Positions 1-5,945 of a stretch of 34,396 nt of DNA are shown here, one piece after another. The DNA is from a virus. The notes beneath the pieces are model-generated. The model did not search any database. It saw only the letters and a program-made list of their open reading frames with translations, and was not told the DNA's origin. The first letter of the stretch is position 1. Every line of letters starts with the position of its first letter. The position numbers and the translations under genes were made by a program. The stretch is from the IMG/VR virus record IMGVR_UViG_3300025362_000025, positions 1 to 34,396 of that record. One strand, written 5' to 3'.

Positions 1-110
1 AGCTGTTGACTGCGGCTGGTTACCAGTTTTGCATTGATTTTGAGATTGATGAGATCTGTCTCACCCACTGATTTTCCGCACTTATCACATATAAATGTTT
101 TTGTAATCAT
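1..110 (-). CDS. Small Cys-pair (zinc-ribbon-like) protein, 3' end cut by window
   Basis: The minus strand opens with ATG at 110 preceded by a clean GGAG six bases upstream. The 36 visible codons start MITKTFICDKCGKSV and run off the left edge without a stop. A CxxC pair (CDKC) near residue 8 is half of a typical zinc-ribbon knuckle; the second pair, if any, lies outside the window. It is the last gene seen in the early leftward operon, downstream of the PAPS-reductase-like gene. I do not recognise a family; small zinc-finger proteins of this shape are common in phage early regions. The function is unknown. Confidence 0.6.
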   Translation of the reverse strand, partial: MITKTFICDKCGKSVGETDLINLKINAKLVTSRSQQ

Positions 111-128
111 ATCACACTCCTATATTCT

Positions 129-158
129 TTTTACAAATGCCGACTTAATTGCTTTTCC
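129..158 (-). other. Nine-codon ORF behind a strong RBS (possible leader or start-codon relic)
   Basis: Immediately after the GGGAGG of repeat copy A there is an ATG at 158, followed by MEKQLSRHL and TAA. The RBS and start are the same ones that serve the PAPS-reductase-like gene in repeat copy B, so this may be the duplicated start region of a gene whose body has been lost, or a leader peptide. Nothing proves it is translated. Bases 111-128 hold the RBS of the next gene. Confidence 0.2.
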
Positions 159-203
159 ATATTTACCTCCCTTTCAAACTCAGCCGCCAGGAATCTAACC
201 AAG
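156..203 (-). repeat. 48-bp direct repeat, copy A
   Basis: It matches 1154-1201 at 45 of 48 positions by eye. On the minus strand it reads as a tRNA-like T-arm (here with loop TTAGATT), the acceptor-like CGGCTGA, then GAAAGGGAGG and ATG. The two copies bracket the PAPS-reductase-like gene. Stem pairing in this copy is weaker than in copy B. Confidence 0.8.
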
Positions 204-237
204 GATATCGGGATGTTGCTAACCGCTTTTGCAATTC

Positions 238-1158
238 CTAAAAAAGTTTTTCTTGTACTGGCGGTTCTATATAATCATCATATTTAACACCTATATGGTC
301 CAATACCTTTCCACATCCTAATTTATTAATACAGTAATTATATTGTTTGGGATGTGTCTTCTTCATTCTTTGGAATCTATTTTCACCCTTTTCAAGATGA
401 ACACCGAACATACAAAACATACATCCGGTTCTTTCATATCCCATATCATATATTTTAGAATAAGGAACATTTTTATTTCTTAAGTATTCCCAGATATCAT
501 CTTCGTTCCAGAAAGCAATAGGTTGTGATTGTGGTTTTTTTATATCAAAGGCGTTGCAGCCTGTTTTAAGATAGTCTATTTGTCTGAACCTACTTTCGGA
601 TGCCATTAGTCCATACATGGGTTTTAACCCTGTTTCCTTTTGGAAGTTATCACCAGGCTGTTTCTTCAAGTAATGACAACATTTGTCAGAAATTTTAAAA
701 GGAGCATCCAATAAATATTTATACTTTTTGCAATTAAACGCAGAAAGCTCGCCTGTTTTTTTATTAATCAGATTTCCTTGTAGTTGTTTAAGTCTATTTG
801 TGCCAGGGTTTGCCCCTTGAACTACATTAGATATCTTTTTAGATATCACAGGATACCCATATTTTGTAATAACATCCTTAAAATTCATTTTAGGTTTAAG
901 ATATATAACACCAGGGACAGTGTCTACAAAATCAACTATCTCTGGATATTCCAAACCTGTATCTACGAATACAGCTGGAATATTAGGATAAAGAGATCTG
1001 GCGATATGAAGAAGAACAGTGGAATCTTTTCCGCCTGAAAAAGAAATATAAACTTTTCCATTAAAATGATTATACCAATCAGTAATTTTATTCTCAGTCA
1101 TTGCTATTTTACATTCTAAAGGCAATGACTGTTTTTGTTGTAATTGCCAGTGTTCCAT
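238..1158 (-). CDS. PAPS-reductase-family protein (phage type)
   Basis: The 306-residue product has the PP-loop SGGKDS at residues 41-46, which in this family (ATP pyrophosphatase fold, PF01507) binds the nucleotide or sulfate adduct. It also has Cys160-Cys161 and Cys246-x-x-Cys249, the CC...CxxC pattern that ligates a 4Fe-4S cluster in APS reductases. I start it at ATG 1158 because GGGAGG lies seven bases upstream and the family normally begins near this point; the frame stays open to 1212 but that extension is the tRNA-like repeat. It is the penultimate visible gene of the early operon, after recombination genes. Phage members are rarely tied to sulfate assimilation; a role in nucleic-acid or cofactor modification is conceivable but unproven. 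Family assignment is secure, substrate unknown. Confidence 0.88.
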   Translation of the reverse strand: MEHWQLQQKQSLPLECKIAMTENKITDWYNHFNGKVYISFSGGKDSTVLLHIARSLYPNIPAVFVDTGLEYPEIVDFVDTVPGVIYLKPKMNFKDVITKYGYPVISKKISNVVQGANPGTNRLKQLQGNLINKKTGELSAFNCKKYKYLLDAPFKISDKCCHYLKKQPGDNFQKETGLKPMYGLMASESRFRQIDYLKTGCNAFDIKKPQSQPIAFWNEDDIWEYLRNKNVPYSKIYDMGYERTGCMFCMFGVHLEKGENRFQRMKKTHPKQYNYCINKLGCGKVLDHIGVKYDDYIEPPVQEKLF

Positions 1159-1201
1159 ACTTACCTCCCTTTCAAACTCAGCCGCCTGGAATCGAACCAA
1201 G
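1154..1201 (-). repeat. 48-bp direct repeat, copy B
   Basis: This is the partner of 156-203. It contains the RBS and start codon of the PAPS-reductase-like gene and, upstream of these, a canonical T-arm (CTTGG, loop TTCGATT, CCAGG) and acceptor-like CGGCTGA. Confidence 0.8.
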
Positions 1202-1222
1202 TAAAGCACCACTGCCAGCTGA
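1178..1222 (-). other. tRNA-like minihelix (tRNA remnant lacking D and anticodon arms)
   Basis: On the minus strand TCAGCTG (1222-1216) pairs over seven positions, one of them a G-T wobble, with CGGCTGA (1184-1178). The latter directly follows a T-arm with loop TTCGATT and a five-pair stem (one wobble). Only 14 bases sit between the 5' acceptor strand and the T-arm, so no D-arm or anticodon arm can form and there is no CCA. It looks like a collapsed tRNA gene. The acceptor plus T-arm stack is the known minimal shape recognised by RNase P, so it might be processed; that is inference. Confidence 0.45.
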
Positions 1223-1260
1223 ACATTTAAATTAATATTAAAAGGCCACTAAAAATATTA

Positions 1261-1289
1261 ATTATAGCAAGTCAAACCGCTTGCAATGG
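1261..1289 (-). promoter_or_regulatory. Possible extended -10 promoter before the PAPS-reductase-like gene
   Basis: The minus strand reads TGCTATAAT (1269-1261), an extended -10 with a perfect TATAAT. The hexamer 17 bases upstream, CCATTG, is a poor -35, which extended -10 promoters can tolerate. It lies in the only sizeable gap (1159-1295) of the early operon and would transcribe the tRNA-like element and the PAPS-reductase-like gene. Confidence 0.35.
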
Positions 1290-1295
1290 TTTATG

Positions 1296-1745
1296 CTAAA
1301 ACGGATTACTGTAACCTGAAGTAATACTGTTACTTTCATCAATGGACATATCATCTATGCACTTGTTGATATAAACATTCTGGTTCTCACCTTTATTTTT
1401 TACATAAATTTCAAGTTTAAGTCCTATGAGTTCACTTACTCTGTTTTCAATATCTGAGAATTTATCAAGTTTCAGTCCACATACTGCAAAATCTTTCTTG
1501 ATATATTTAAGGCTTTTTGCTGAATTGATAACTGAGTTTTTGAAAAGAACTCTGTTTGTATGATTGCCTACCATAACTTTCATTTGAAGCACAATCATAG
1601 GCTTTCTTGACTCTTTGGTTTCTTCAAGTTCAGCTTCCATTATCATAACATTGTAATTGCCATCAGGTATTGGTTTAAAGTCTGTCTTCTGCTCTTCTAC
1701 TTCTGTTGCTTCATAAATTTCATCATAAACTGTAAGATCTAACAT
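1296..1745 (-). CDS. DUF669-type single-stranded DNA-binding protein
   Basis: This 149-residue protein resembles phage DUF669 proteins: an N-terminal PIPDGNYNVMIMEAE segment, a stretch on modified or binding strands (KPMIVLQMKVMVGNHTNR), a central NSAKSLKYIKKDFAVCGL region, and a short polar tail ending SNPF. DUF669 genes sit in phage recombination or replication cassettes and are regarded as SSB-like. Its start overlaps the stop of the Sak4-like gene as TAATG at 1745, with AGAGG upstream, so the two are probably translationally coupled. The neighbouring ATPase and PD-(D/E)XK nuclease support a ssDNA-handling role. Confidence 0.8.
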   Translation of the reverse strand: MLDLTVYDEIYEATEVEEQKTDFKPIPDGNYNVMIMEAELEETKESRKPMIVLQMKVMVGNHTNRVLFKNSVINSAKSLKYIKKDFAVCGLKLDKFSDIENRVSELIGLKLEIYVKNKGENQNVYINKCIDDMSIDESNSITSGYSNPF

Positions 1746-2593
1746 TATTTTACCTCTTTCTTTGTTGTGATTGTATTTGTTTTTGTTGCTGTGTTGAAGT
1801 ATGCTATGAATTTATTAAAGTCCAATGGTAACTTAGCAGGTAACTTACCTGATCTGTCTCCTGCATCAAAACTCATTGAAGGTTTTGTATTAATCACTCT
1901 TACCGTTTTAAGTTCTCCATCAACTTTAGCCTTCTCCTGTGAACAGAATAGAATCATATCAACAAAGCCTGTAATAAACCTGTAAGGGCTGCTTTTCTTT
2001 GCATCTGGTATTGTGGGAACTGTTTTTGTGTACTTGCCTGTACGATCATCTACATCCTTGTCATAAGCATGGCTTGTCATTATGAGTCCGTAAGGCATAC
2101 TTGCAAGCTTATTCAAAACTCTTCTGAACTCATTAAGTATAAGTGCTGAACCTTTACCGAAACTAAGAACCCCATCATTAGGAGCATCAACACCATACTT
2201 TTTACAAATGTATTCTTCACAGAATGTATAAAGATTATCTACTGTATCAATGATTATTGTTTTGTAATCATGCTTACCTTCTGCTATCAATGCACAAGCA
2301 TCAAGGAACTCTTGCCAATTTAATGTATCTATCTTATATACTGAAAGAGTGTTGAGTCCTTGTTCCGTTGCAATGAACAATGCTTTTTCTGCGTTAGAAC
2401 AGAATGTACTCTTTCCTATTTTCGCTATTCCATACATTAATATGCTATACTGACTGAAATCTGTAATTATTTCTGATTTTTTTGTTGGTAACATTTTATC
2501 TCCTTCATAATCTTCTTCTGTGGGATATCCATAATTATCGTCTAATAAATTATTGTAATATTCTTCTATCAAATAATTAGAATGTTCTCCCAT
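1745..2593 (-). CDS. Sak4-like RecA-fold ATPase (single-strand annealing/recombination)
   Basis: Of 282 residues, 55-63 form a Walker A (GIAKIGKST) and KTIIIDTVDN around 111-120 a Walker B with Asp116; TSHAYDKDV later fits the sensor region of AAA_24/Sak4 proteins. These act with an SSB-like partner and an exonuclease in phage recombination, matching its neighbours. The start is uncertain: ATG 2593 overlaps the upstream stop as TAATG but has a weak RBS, whereas ATG 2494 (Met34) has AAGGAG five bases upstream and gives the usual family N-terminus. The intervening 33 residues are acidic. Either or both starts may be used. Family call is firm. Confidence 0.85.
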   Translation of the reverse strand: MGEHSNYLIEEYYNNLLDDNYGYPTEEDYEGDKMLPTKKSEIITDFSQYSILMYGIAKIGKSTFCSNAEKALFIATEQGLNTLSVYKIDTLNWQEFLDACALIAEGKHDYKTIIIDTVDNLYTFCEEYICKKYGVDAPNDGVLSFGKGSALILNEFRRVLNKLASMPYGLIMTSHAYDKDVDDRTGKYTKTVPTIPDAKKSSPYRFITGFVDMILFCSQEKAKVDGELKTVRVINTKPSMSFDAGDRSGKLPAKLPLDFNKFIAYFNTATKTNTITTKKEVK

Positions 2594-3585
2594 TAAAATA
2601 CTTTTTCTTTTTCTGTTGTTAATTCTTCATGTGCTTCTTTTTTTATAAAGAAGTTCTCAAGTATCATTGGGTTCTCTCCTGAAGAACAATATTGATAATA
2701 CTCACAAAGACTATTGAATTGAGTACAAAATGTATTGTTTTTATAAAACACTCCTCTCTTTTGTGCTTCAAGGAAACTCTTTGTAAGATCCCATAATTCT
2801 ATCTGAAGCTCTTTTATTCTATTTCTATCTAATAGTATCTCCTCTCTATGAAATACCTGATTTGACTTATCCTGATACCACTCTGTGCATCTATCAAAGA
2901 ACATATCTTCTGTTTCTGACATCTTTCGTTTAGCTGAACTCTTACCTGATTTAGATTTAGCAACAAGAGCATCGTATCTTTCCTGATATTCCGCTTCTGA
3001 TTCACCCTTACCCATTTTCAAACCGCACTTACCAAGTATGTTATAAATAATACCTTCTATTTTGATGTCAAGAGTTCTTTCAACGGAATAAGCATAGAGC
3101 AGTATTTGAAAGTCAGTCCATAACTTACTGATATATCCTGCATCAATAGTGCTTGCTGTCTTATGCTCAAGTATCCAGTATGTGCCATCAGGTTTCTGAA
3201 CTATTCCATCTACCTTACCGCCAAGTTTAAAGCTTCTGCTCTTGTGTCCTGTTTCTGGATTAATAATGTCATCTTCAAACTCATATTCAACTTCAATTAC
3301 TTTAAAATCTTCAGTAGGATATACATTTAAGTATTCATCCATCATTGCAATAGATTTTATTTCTTGGTCTATCTTCAATTCAGCTTCAGTAAGTTCAGCA
3401 TCAAAGTTTCTTTCATTAGTCTTGTACCAGTGTTCTAAACAGTTATGTATGAGTGTACCGTATGTGAAATTATCATTTTTATCAGGTGATACATATTCAA
3501 GTAAGTATCTTATCTGACATTTCTTTCTGCAATTCTTGAATAAAGCCCAAAGTGAATAAGTGGTTTTCATTCTTGTATCTGTCAT
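2593..3585 (-). CDS. PD-(D/E)XK exonuclease, Cas4/AddB-like with probable Fe-S cluster
   Basis: The 330-residue protein shows YGTLIHNCLE (residues 42-51), GGKVDG with Asp126, LEHKT with Glu140 and Lys142, and DFQILLYAY from 158: the ordered motifs of the RecB/Cas4 nuclease family. Cys19 and Cys23 near the N-terminus and a C-terminal Cys-x6-Cys-x5-Cys cluster suggest the 4Fe-4S staple known in Cas4 and AddB. I start it at ATG 3585, which has AAAGGAG five bases upstream and overlaps the preceding stop as ATGA. With Sak4 and the DUF669 protein it would supply 5'-end resection for phage recombination. Confidence 0.85.
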   Translation of the reverse strand: MTDTRMKTTYSLWALFKNCRKKCQIRYLLEYVSPDKNDNFTYGTLIHNCLEHWYKTNERNFDAELTEAELKIDQEIKSIAMMDEYLNVYPTEDFKVIEVEYEFEDDIINPETGHKSRSFKLGGKVDGIVQKPDGTYWILEHKTASTIDAGYISKLWTDFQILLYAYSVERTLDIKIEGIIYNILGKCGLKMGKGESEAEYQERYDALVAKSKSGKSSAKRKMSETEDMFFDRCTEWYQDKSNQVFHREEILLDRNRIKELQIELWDLTKSFLEAQKRGVFYKNNTFCTQFNSLCEYYQYCSSGENPMILENFFIKKEAHEELTTEKEKVF

Positions 3586-3884
3586 GATTGCTCCTTTGGT
3601 GGTTTTGGTAAAGGCATCCAATGCGTTATGTTATTTAATGTCATATCAAAACTATCATTAAAAAACACTTTGTTTCGATATGTTTGTATCTGATAAAATA
3701 CTTGTGTAGATTGATAGGTGTTATCAAAACATCCCACTACGCAAATAGTGTCATTATCCGGTGATTCATCTTTAACACTTATCCATTCCATCTTTTTTTC
3801 TCGTACAAGCTTGTCAACTACTTGTCCTCTTGATAAACCTAATTCTTTACTTTGTTTCTCCACATAATCATCTGTATCTGTCAT
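3582..3884 (-). CDS. DUF551 protein with an N-terminus copied from the RHH regulator
   Basis: Residues 32-100 form a standard DUF551 domain, starting MEWISVKDESP and ending with THWMPLPKPP; its function is unknown although it is common in phages. Residues 1-31 are encoded by a perfect 94-bp copy of the early regulator gene (4700-4793) and lack that protein's beta strand. The duplicated DNA ends at the first base of ATG 3791, the natural start of DUF551 proteins. ATG 3884 overlaps the preceding gene's stop as ATGA but has no clear RBS, so translation from 3884 (coupled) or 3791 is possible. The gene therefore looks like a recent fusion. A local assembly error is the main alternative. Confidence 0.75.
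   Translation of the reverse strand: MTDTDDYVEKQSKELGLSRGQVVDKLVREKKMEWISVKDESPDNDTICVVGCFDNTYQSTQVFYQIQTYRNKVFFNDSFDMTLNNITHWMPLPKPPKEQS
3791..3884 (-). repeat. 94-bp perfect direct repeat, copy 1
   Basis: Identical to 4700-4793 at an offset of 909 bp. It encodes MTDTDDYVEKQS through VREKK and is fused in frame to DUF551. Identity stops at 3791 and 3884. Confidence 0.95.
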
Positions 3885-4078
3885 GATTTAAAGTCGCTTT
3901 TGCATTTAGCTCTATCACACTTACAGCCGCTGCAAGGGTTATGACCAGAAAGAACTAATCCCATTACAGTGTTGCCACCTAATAAACAAGCGCAAGGCAC
4001 ATACCCTTGTGCTTTAGCCATATTTAAAATACCATCATCTTCATCTGCTTTTTCTTGTTCAAAATAATGTACTTTCAT
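3881..4078 (-). CDS. Cys-rich small protein, unknown function
   Basis: The 65-residue protein has an acidic N-terminal half and six cysteines arranged as CxC (PCACLL) and then CxxCxC-x5-C (NPCSGCKCDRAKC) at the C-terminus, which suggests metal binding, either zinc or an Fe-S cluster. GAGGG lies six bases before ATG 4078. Its stop overlaps the DUF551 gene start as ATGA. It belongs to the early operon block of small accessory genes. I recognise no family. Confidence 0.7.
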   Translation of the reverse strand: MKVHYFEQEKADEDDGILNMAKAQGYVPCACLLGGNTVMGLVLSGHNPCSGCKCDRAKCKSDFKS

Positions 4079-4080
4079 AT

Positions 4081-4320
4081 CTATCCCTCTCTAACTCTTG
4101 TTAAAAACTCTCTCTTAAAGTTTCTTGTTTCCTTTAACCAAAGACTCTTACCGTCATTGCCTGTCTTAATGCTTTTCATCTTCGCTGCTATCCTGTGATA
4201 GAGCAATCTTTGCGGACACATCTTCACATCTATCTGTGGAGATAAGCAACCATTGGTAGCTTCATAGTCTCTGAATATGCAAAAGCAGTTCTGACATATA
4301 ATTTTAAGTGGCTTTGTCAT
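4081..4320 (-). CDS. Small early protein with Cys motif, unknown function
   Basis: This 79-residue basic protein opens with MTKPLKIICQNCFCIF, containing CxxCxC, and has two more cysteines at about 25 and 35. The pattern could make a small zinc finger. It is packed two bases from the next gene and three from the previous one, with only a weak RBS, so it probably depends on coupled translation within the early operon. Nothing else identifies it. Confidence 0.65.
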   Translation of the reverse strand: MTKPLKIICQNCFCIFRDYEATNGCLSPQIDVKMCPQRLLYHRIAAKMKSIKTGNDGKSLWLKETRNFKREFLTRVREG

Positions 4321-4322
4321 TT

Positions 4323-4685
4323 TTAGTTTCTAAAATATGCAGGAACATCACCCTTGGTATCTTTAATTATCTGTTTAAGTTCTGTCTGAGTTGGCATAAC
4401 AAAGTATTCCTCTTCATCATCAAAAGCTCCATTTATCATTTCAACTACAGTCTTAATGTGAGATATTTTTGAATATTTGCCTATGAATCTGCCTGAACCT
4501 TCTATTGTAGCCCAGATGATACCGTACTTTGTAATTCCTTTTACTACTCTGCCTGTTGCATCTGTCTTCTCTTCTTTACCATTGTCAAGTTCCTGAAACT
4601 CTTCACCAGGCCATAAGCTGTTTTCTTTTCTTGTATAAGGTACCGATCCACCATTCTGTGCAATAATTGTTAATACATGACTCAT
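4323..4685 (-). CDS. Early protein of unknown function
   Basis: The 120-residue protein begins MSHVLTIIAQNGGSVPY, a hydrophobic segment followed by a polar body with a Gly-rich strand region (KYGIIWATIEGSGRFIGKYS) and an acidic stretch FDDEEEYFV. ATG 4685 follows directly on the stop of the RHH regulator (TAA then ATG), so the two are likely co-translated. GAGGAAAG within the regulator's final codons could serve as RBS. No family recognised. Confidence 0.7.
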   Translation of the reverse strand: MSHVLTIIAQNGGSVPYTRKENSLWPGEEFQELDNGKEEKTDATGRVVKGITKYGIIWATIEGSGRFIGKYSKISHIKTVVEMINGAFDDEEEYFVMPTQTELKQIIKDTKGDVPAYFRN

Positions 4686-4841
4686 TTACTTTCCTCTTTT
4701 CTTTTTTTCTCGTACAAGCTTGTCAACTACTTGTCCTCTTGATAAACCTAATTCTTTACTTTGTTTCTCCACATAATCATCTGTATCTGTCATTAAATGA
4801 AAAACCTTTCTTATTTTGTTGTCTTCATCTTTGTCGGTCAC
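4686..4841 (-). CDS. Ribbon-helix-helix (Arc/CopG-type) early regulator, GTG start
   Basis: This 51-residue gene starts at GTG 4841 behind a near-perfect SD (AAGGAGGTG, 4855-4847). The product fits a minimal RHH fold: beta strand KVFHLMTD (residues 12-19), helix A DDYVEKQSKELG (21-32), then SRGQVVDKLVREKK (34-47). RHH proteins dimerise through the strand and insert it into the DNA major groove, often on arrays with one-turn spacing. It is the first gene after the early promoter and its operator-like repeats at 4869-4910, so autorepression is likely. Part of this gene (4700-4793) is duplicated in front of DUF551. It is a gene call from reading the frame; the fold is inferred. Confidence 0.8.
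   Translation of the reverse strand: MTDKDEDNKIRKVFHLMTDTDDYVEKQSKELGLSRGQVVDKLVREKKKRGK
4700..4793 (-). repeat. 94-bp perfect direct repeat, copy 2 (probable source)
   Basis: Lies inside the RHH regulator gene from internal Met17 codon (4793) to the last lysines. Identical to 3791-3884. It is taken as the source because here the sequence is part of a complete domain with its own RBS and promoter. Confidence 0.95.
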
Positions 4842-4868
4842 TATTTCACCTCCTTTTTCTTATTGTTC

Positions 4869-4910
4869 AAGTACCACCTGAGTACCACTTGAGTACCACT
4901 CAAGTACACC
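4869..4910 (-). promoter_or_regulatory. Operator array: four AGTAC half-sites at 11-bp spacing
   Basis: On the plus strand AAGTACCAC, GAGTACCAC, GAGTACCAC and AAGTACACC start at 4869, 4880, 4891 and 4902, one helical turn apart. Within them CTTGAGTACCACTCAAG (4888-4904) is a perfect 7+3+7 inverted repeat. The array covers roughly the start point and first bases of the early transcript, directly downstream of the -10. This is the layout expected for a repressor site, most simply for the RHH protein encoded next to it. Confidence 0.75.
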
Positions 4911-4911
4911 A

Positions 4912-4940
4912 ACTATATCACCTATTAAAACCTATGTCAA
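4912..4940 (-). promoter_or_regulatory. Early promoter, sigma70-like
   Basis: Minus strand TTGACA (4940-4935), a 17-base spacer, then TATAGT (4917-4912). The -35 is a perfect match and the -10 differs at one position. It faces the early operon and is followed at once by the operator array. Confidence 0.85.
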
Positions 4941-4960
4941 CACTTTATTTTTTTTTATTT

Positions 4961-4997
4961 AAAAAAGAATTGCCTGACACATGATATGCCAGGCAAT
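4961..4997 (-). terminator. Rho-independent terminator closing the late operon
   Basis: Minus strand ATTGCCTG (4997-4990) and CAGGCAAT (4976-4969) form an eight-pair stem with a 13-base loop, followed by TCTTTTTT. It separates the lysis-side genes from the early promoter, so late transcription should stop here. Bases 4998-5033 show nothing further. Confidence 0.85.
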
Positions 4998-5033
4998 ATA
5001 TAATATAGTATAAAGGTGGTGGGCTTGAAAGTG

Positions 5034-5348
5034 TTATTTTTTCATTGTTTTCTTTTTATTTTTCTTTTTCATAGGCTCTCTCACTATTCCTGCCAGTGTT
5101 CCTGACATTGGAGTTTTGTTCACTTTCTTTTCAAGATCTCTTTTGTTTTCAAAACCATCAACAAAATCATCAAATCTTGTTCCCAATTCTTCTATGAAAA
5201 AAGGAGCTTTATTTTTTCTCTGATAAAATGCTTCTTTGTGCATCTGTTTTAGATCGGCTTTTGTTTTCTTTCTGCTGTACTTATTGTTTATTTTTTTTGC
5301 TCTTTTTTTAGAATCTTCTTCTGACTCATTAAACCTTTTTATTGCCAT
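5034..5348 (-). CDS. Highly basic small protein, unknown
   Basis: The 104-residue protein is dominated by Lys and Arg (KKRAKKINNKYSRKKTKADLK near the start and MKKKNKKKTMKK at the end) around a short acidic centre (EELGTRFDDFVDGFE). Such composition fits nucleic-acid or membrane contact, or an internal virion protein, but nothing decides between these. AAGGTG precedes ATG 5348. It is the last late gene before the terminator at 4961-4997. Confidence 0.65.
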   Translation of the reverse strand: MAIKRFNESEEDSKKRAKKINNKYSRKKTKADLKQMHKEAFYQRKNKAPFFIEELGTRFDDFVDGFENKRDLEKKVNKTPMSGTLAGIVREPMKKKNKKKTMKK

Positions 5349-5357
5349 GATATCACC

Positions 5358-5564
5358 TTAAAGTTTCTTTTTATATTTGATAGAGAGATATGTTTTCAAA
5401 AATACTCTTATCATTGCTATTATAAAGGCTCCTGTAAGGCAGTAAGCACAATGATTAAAGTTATCTTTAAATTGATATGCAAAGAATAATAAAGCAGTCA
5501 TAACAACAAGCAGGCCGTCTTTAGATGATTCTGTAAATACTTGTGTTAAAAGTTCCTTGTTCAT
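5358..5564 (-). CDS. Holin-like small membrane protein
   Basis: This 68-residue protein has two hydrophobic segments (about 17-32, LLVVMTALLFFAYQF, and 41-56, CLTGAFIIAMIRVFL), a short polar N-terminus and a Lys-rich tail (SIKYKKKL). Size, topology and position near the M15 peptidase fit a class II-type holin, which forms the membrane lesion that frees the lytic enzyme. Its start overlaps the previous stop as ATGA at 5564-5561. Sequence alone does not prove holin function; the other membrane protein nearby (6534-6932) is an alternative. Confidence 0.6.
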   Translation of the reverse strand: MNKELLTQVFTESSKDGLLVVMTALLFFAYQFKDNFNHCAYCLTGAFIIAMIRVFLKTYLSIKYKKKL

Positions 5565-5935
5565 TTCAACTCTTTTCTTTCTTCTCTGAGATTAAATTCA
5601 AGTTTCTGAAGGAAGTCATTAAGCTGAGATATCTTTTCAATTCCCATGTAAGTGTCTATATCTTTTGGATCAATAAAAGGAAGAACCTTTTTAAGTCCGT
5701 CAACATAGTTCTGTCTTTCACTTTCGGTGTCTATGAAATCATTAAGAAAATCAACAACAGCTATTCTTGCATCCTGAAGTCTCTTAGGATCTCTTAGGAA
5801 AGATATTACCTCTTCTTTGACTAATCCTATTGCCATAGCTCCCAATGTTTTAAGAGCATCCTTCTTATTCAAAAGATAATCAACTGCCTTCTTTGCTACA
5901 CCATTCTTTAAATTATTAAAACTAAATAAACCCAT
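5561..5935 (-). CDS. Unknown protein in lysis region
   Basis: The 124-residue protein is largely helical and charged, with a weakly hydrophobic stretch (TLGAMAIGLVKEEV, about residues 31-44). It has a strong RBS (TAGGAGG) before ATG 5935 and overlaps the holin-like gene by four bases. No catalytic motif or family is recognised. Tight packing between the peptidase and holin-like genes suggests a part in lysis or late maturation, but this is guilt by position only. Confidence 0.65.
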   Translation of the reverse strand: MGLFSFNNLKNGVAKKAVDYLLNKKDALKTLGAMAIGLVKEEVISFLRDPKRLQDARIAVVDFLNDFIDTESERQNYVDGLKKVLPFIDPKDIDTYMGIEKISQLNDFLQKLEFNLREERKELK

Positions 5936-5945
5936 TTTGTTCCTC

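Noticed and set aside
1159-1212. N-terminal extension of the PAPS-reductase-like protein to 1212
   Set aside because: The extension encodes the tRNA-like repeat and has no RBS, whereas ATG 1158 has GGGAGG at ideal distance and matches the family N-terminus.
1178-1222. A complete, functional tRNA gene
   Set aside because: There is room for only 14 bases between acceptor and T-arm, so no anticodon or D arm exists and no CCA end is encoded.
4869-4910. CRISPR-like short repeat array
   Set aside because: Units are 11 bp with no spacers, sit just downstream of a promoter -10 and include a palindrome, which fits a repressor operator and not a CRISPR array.
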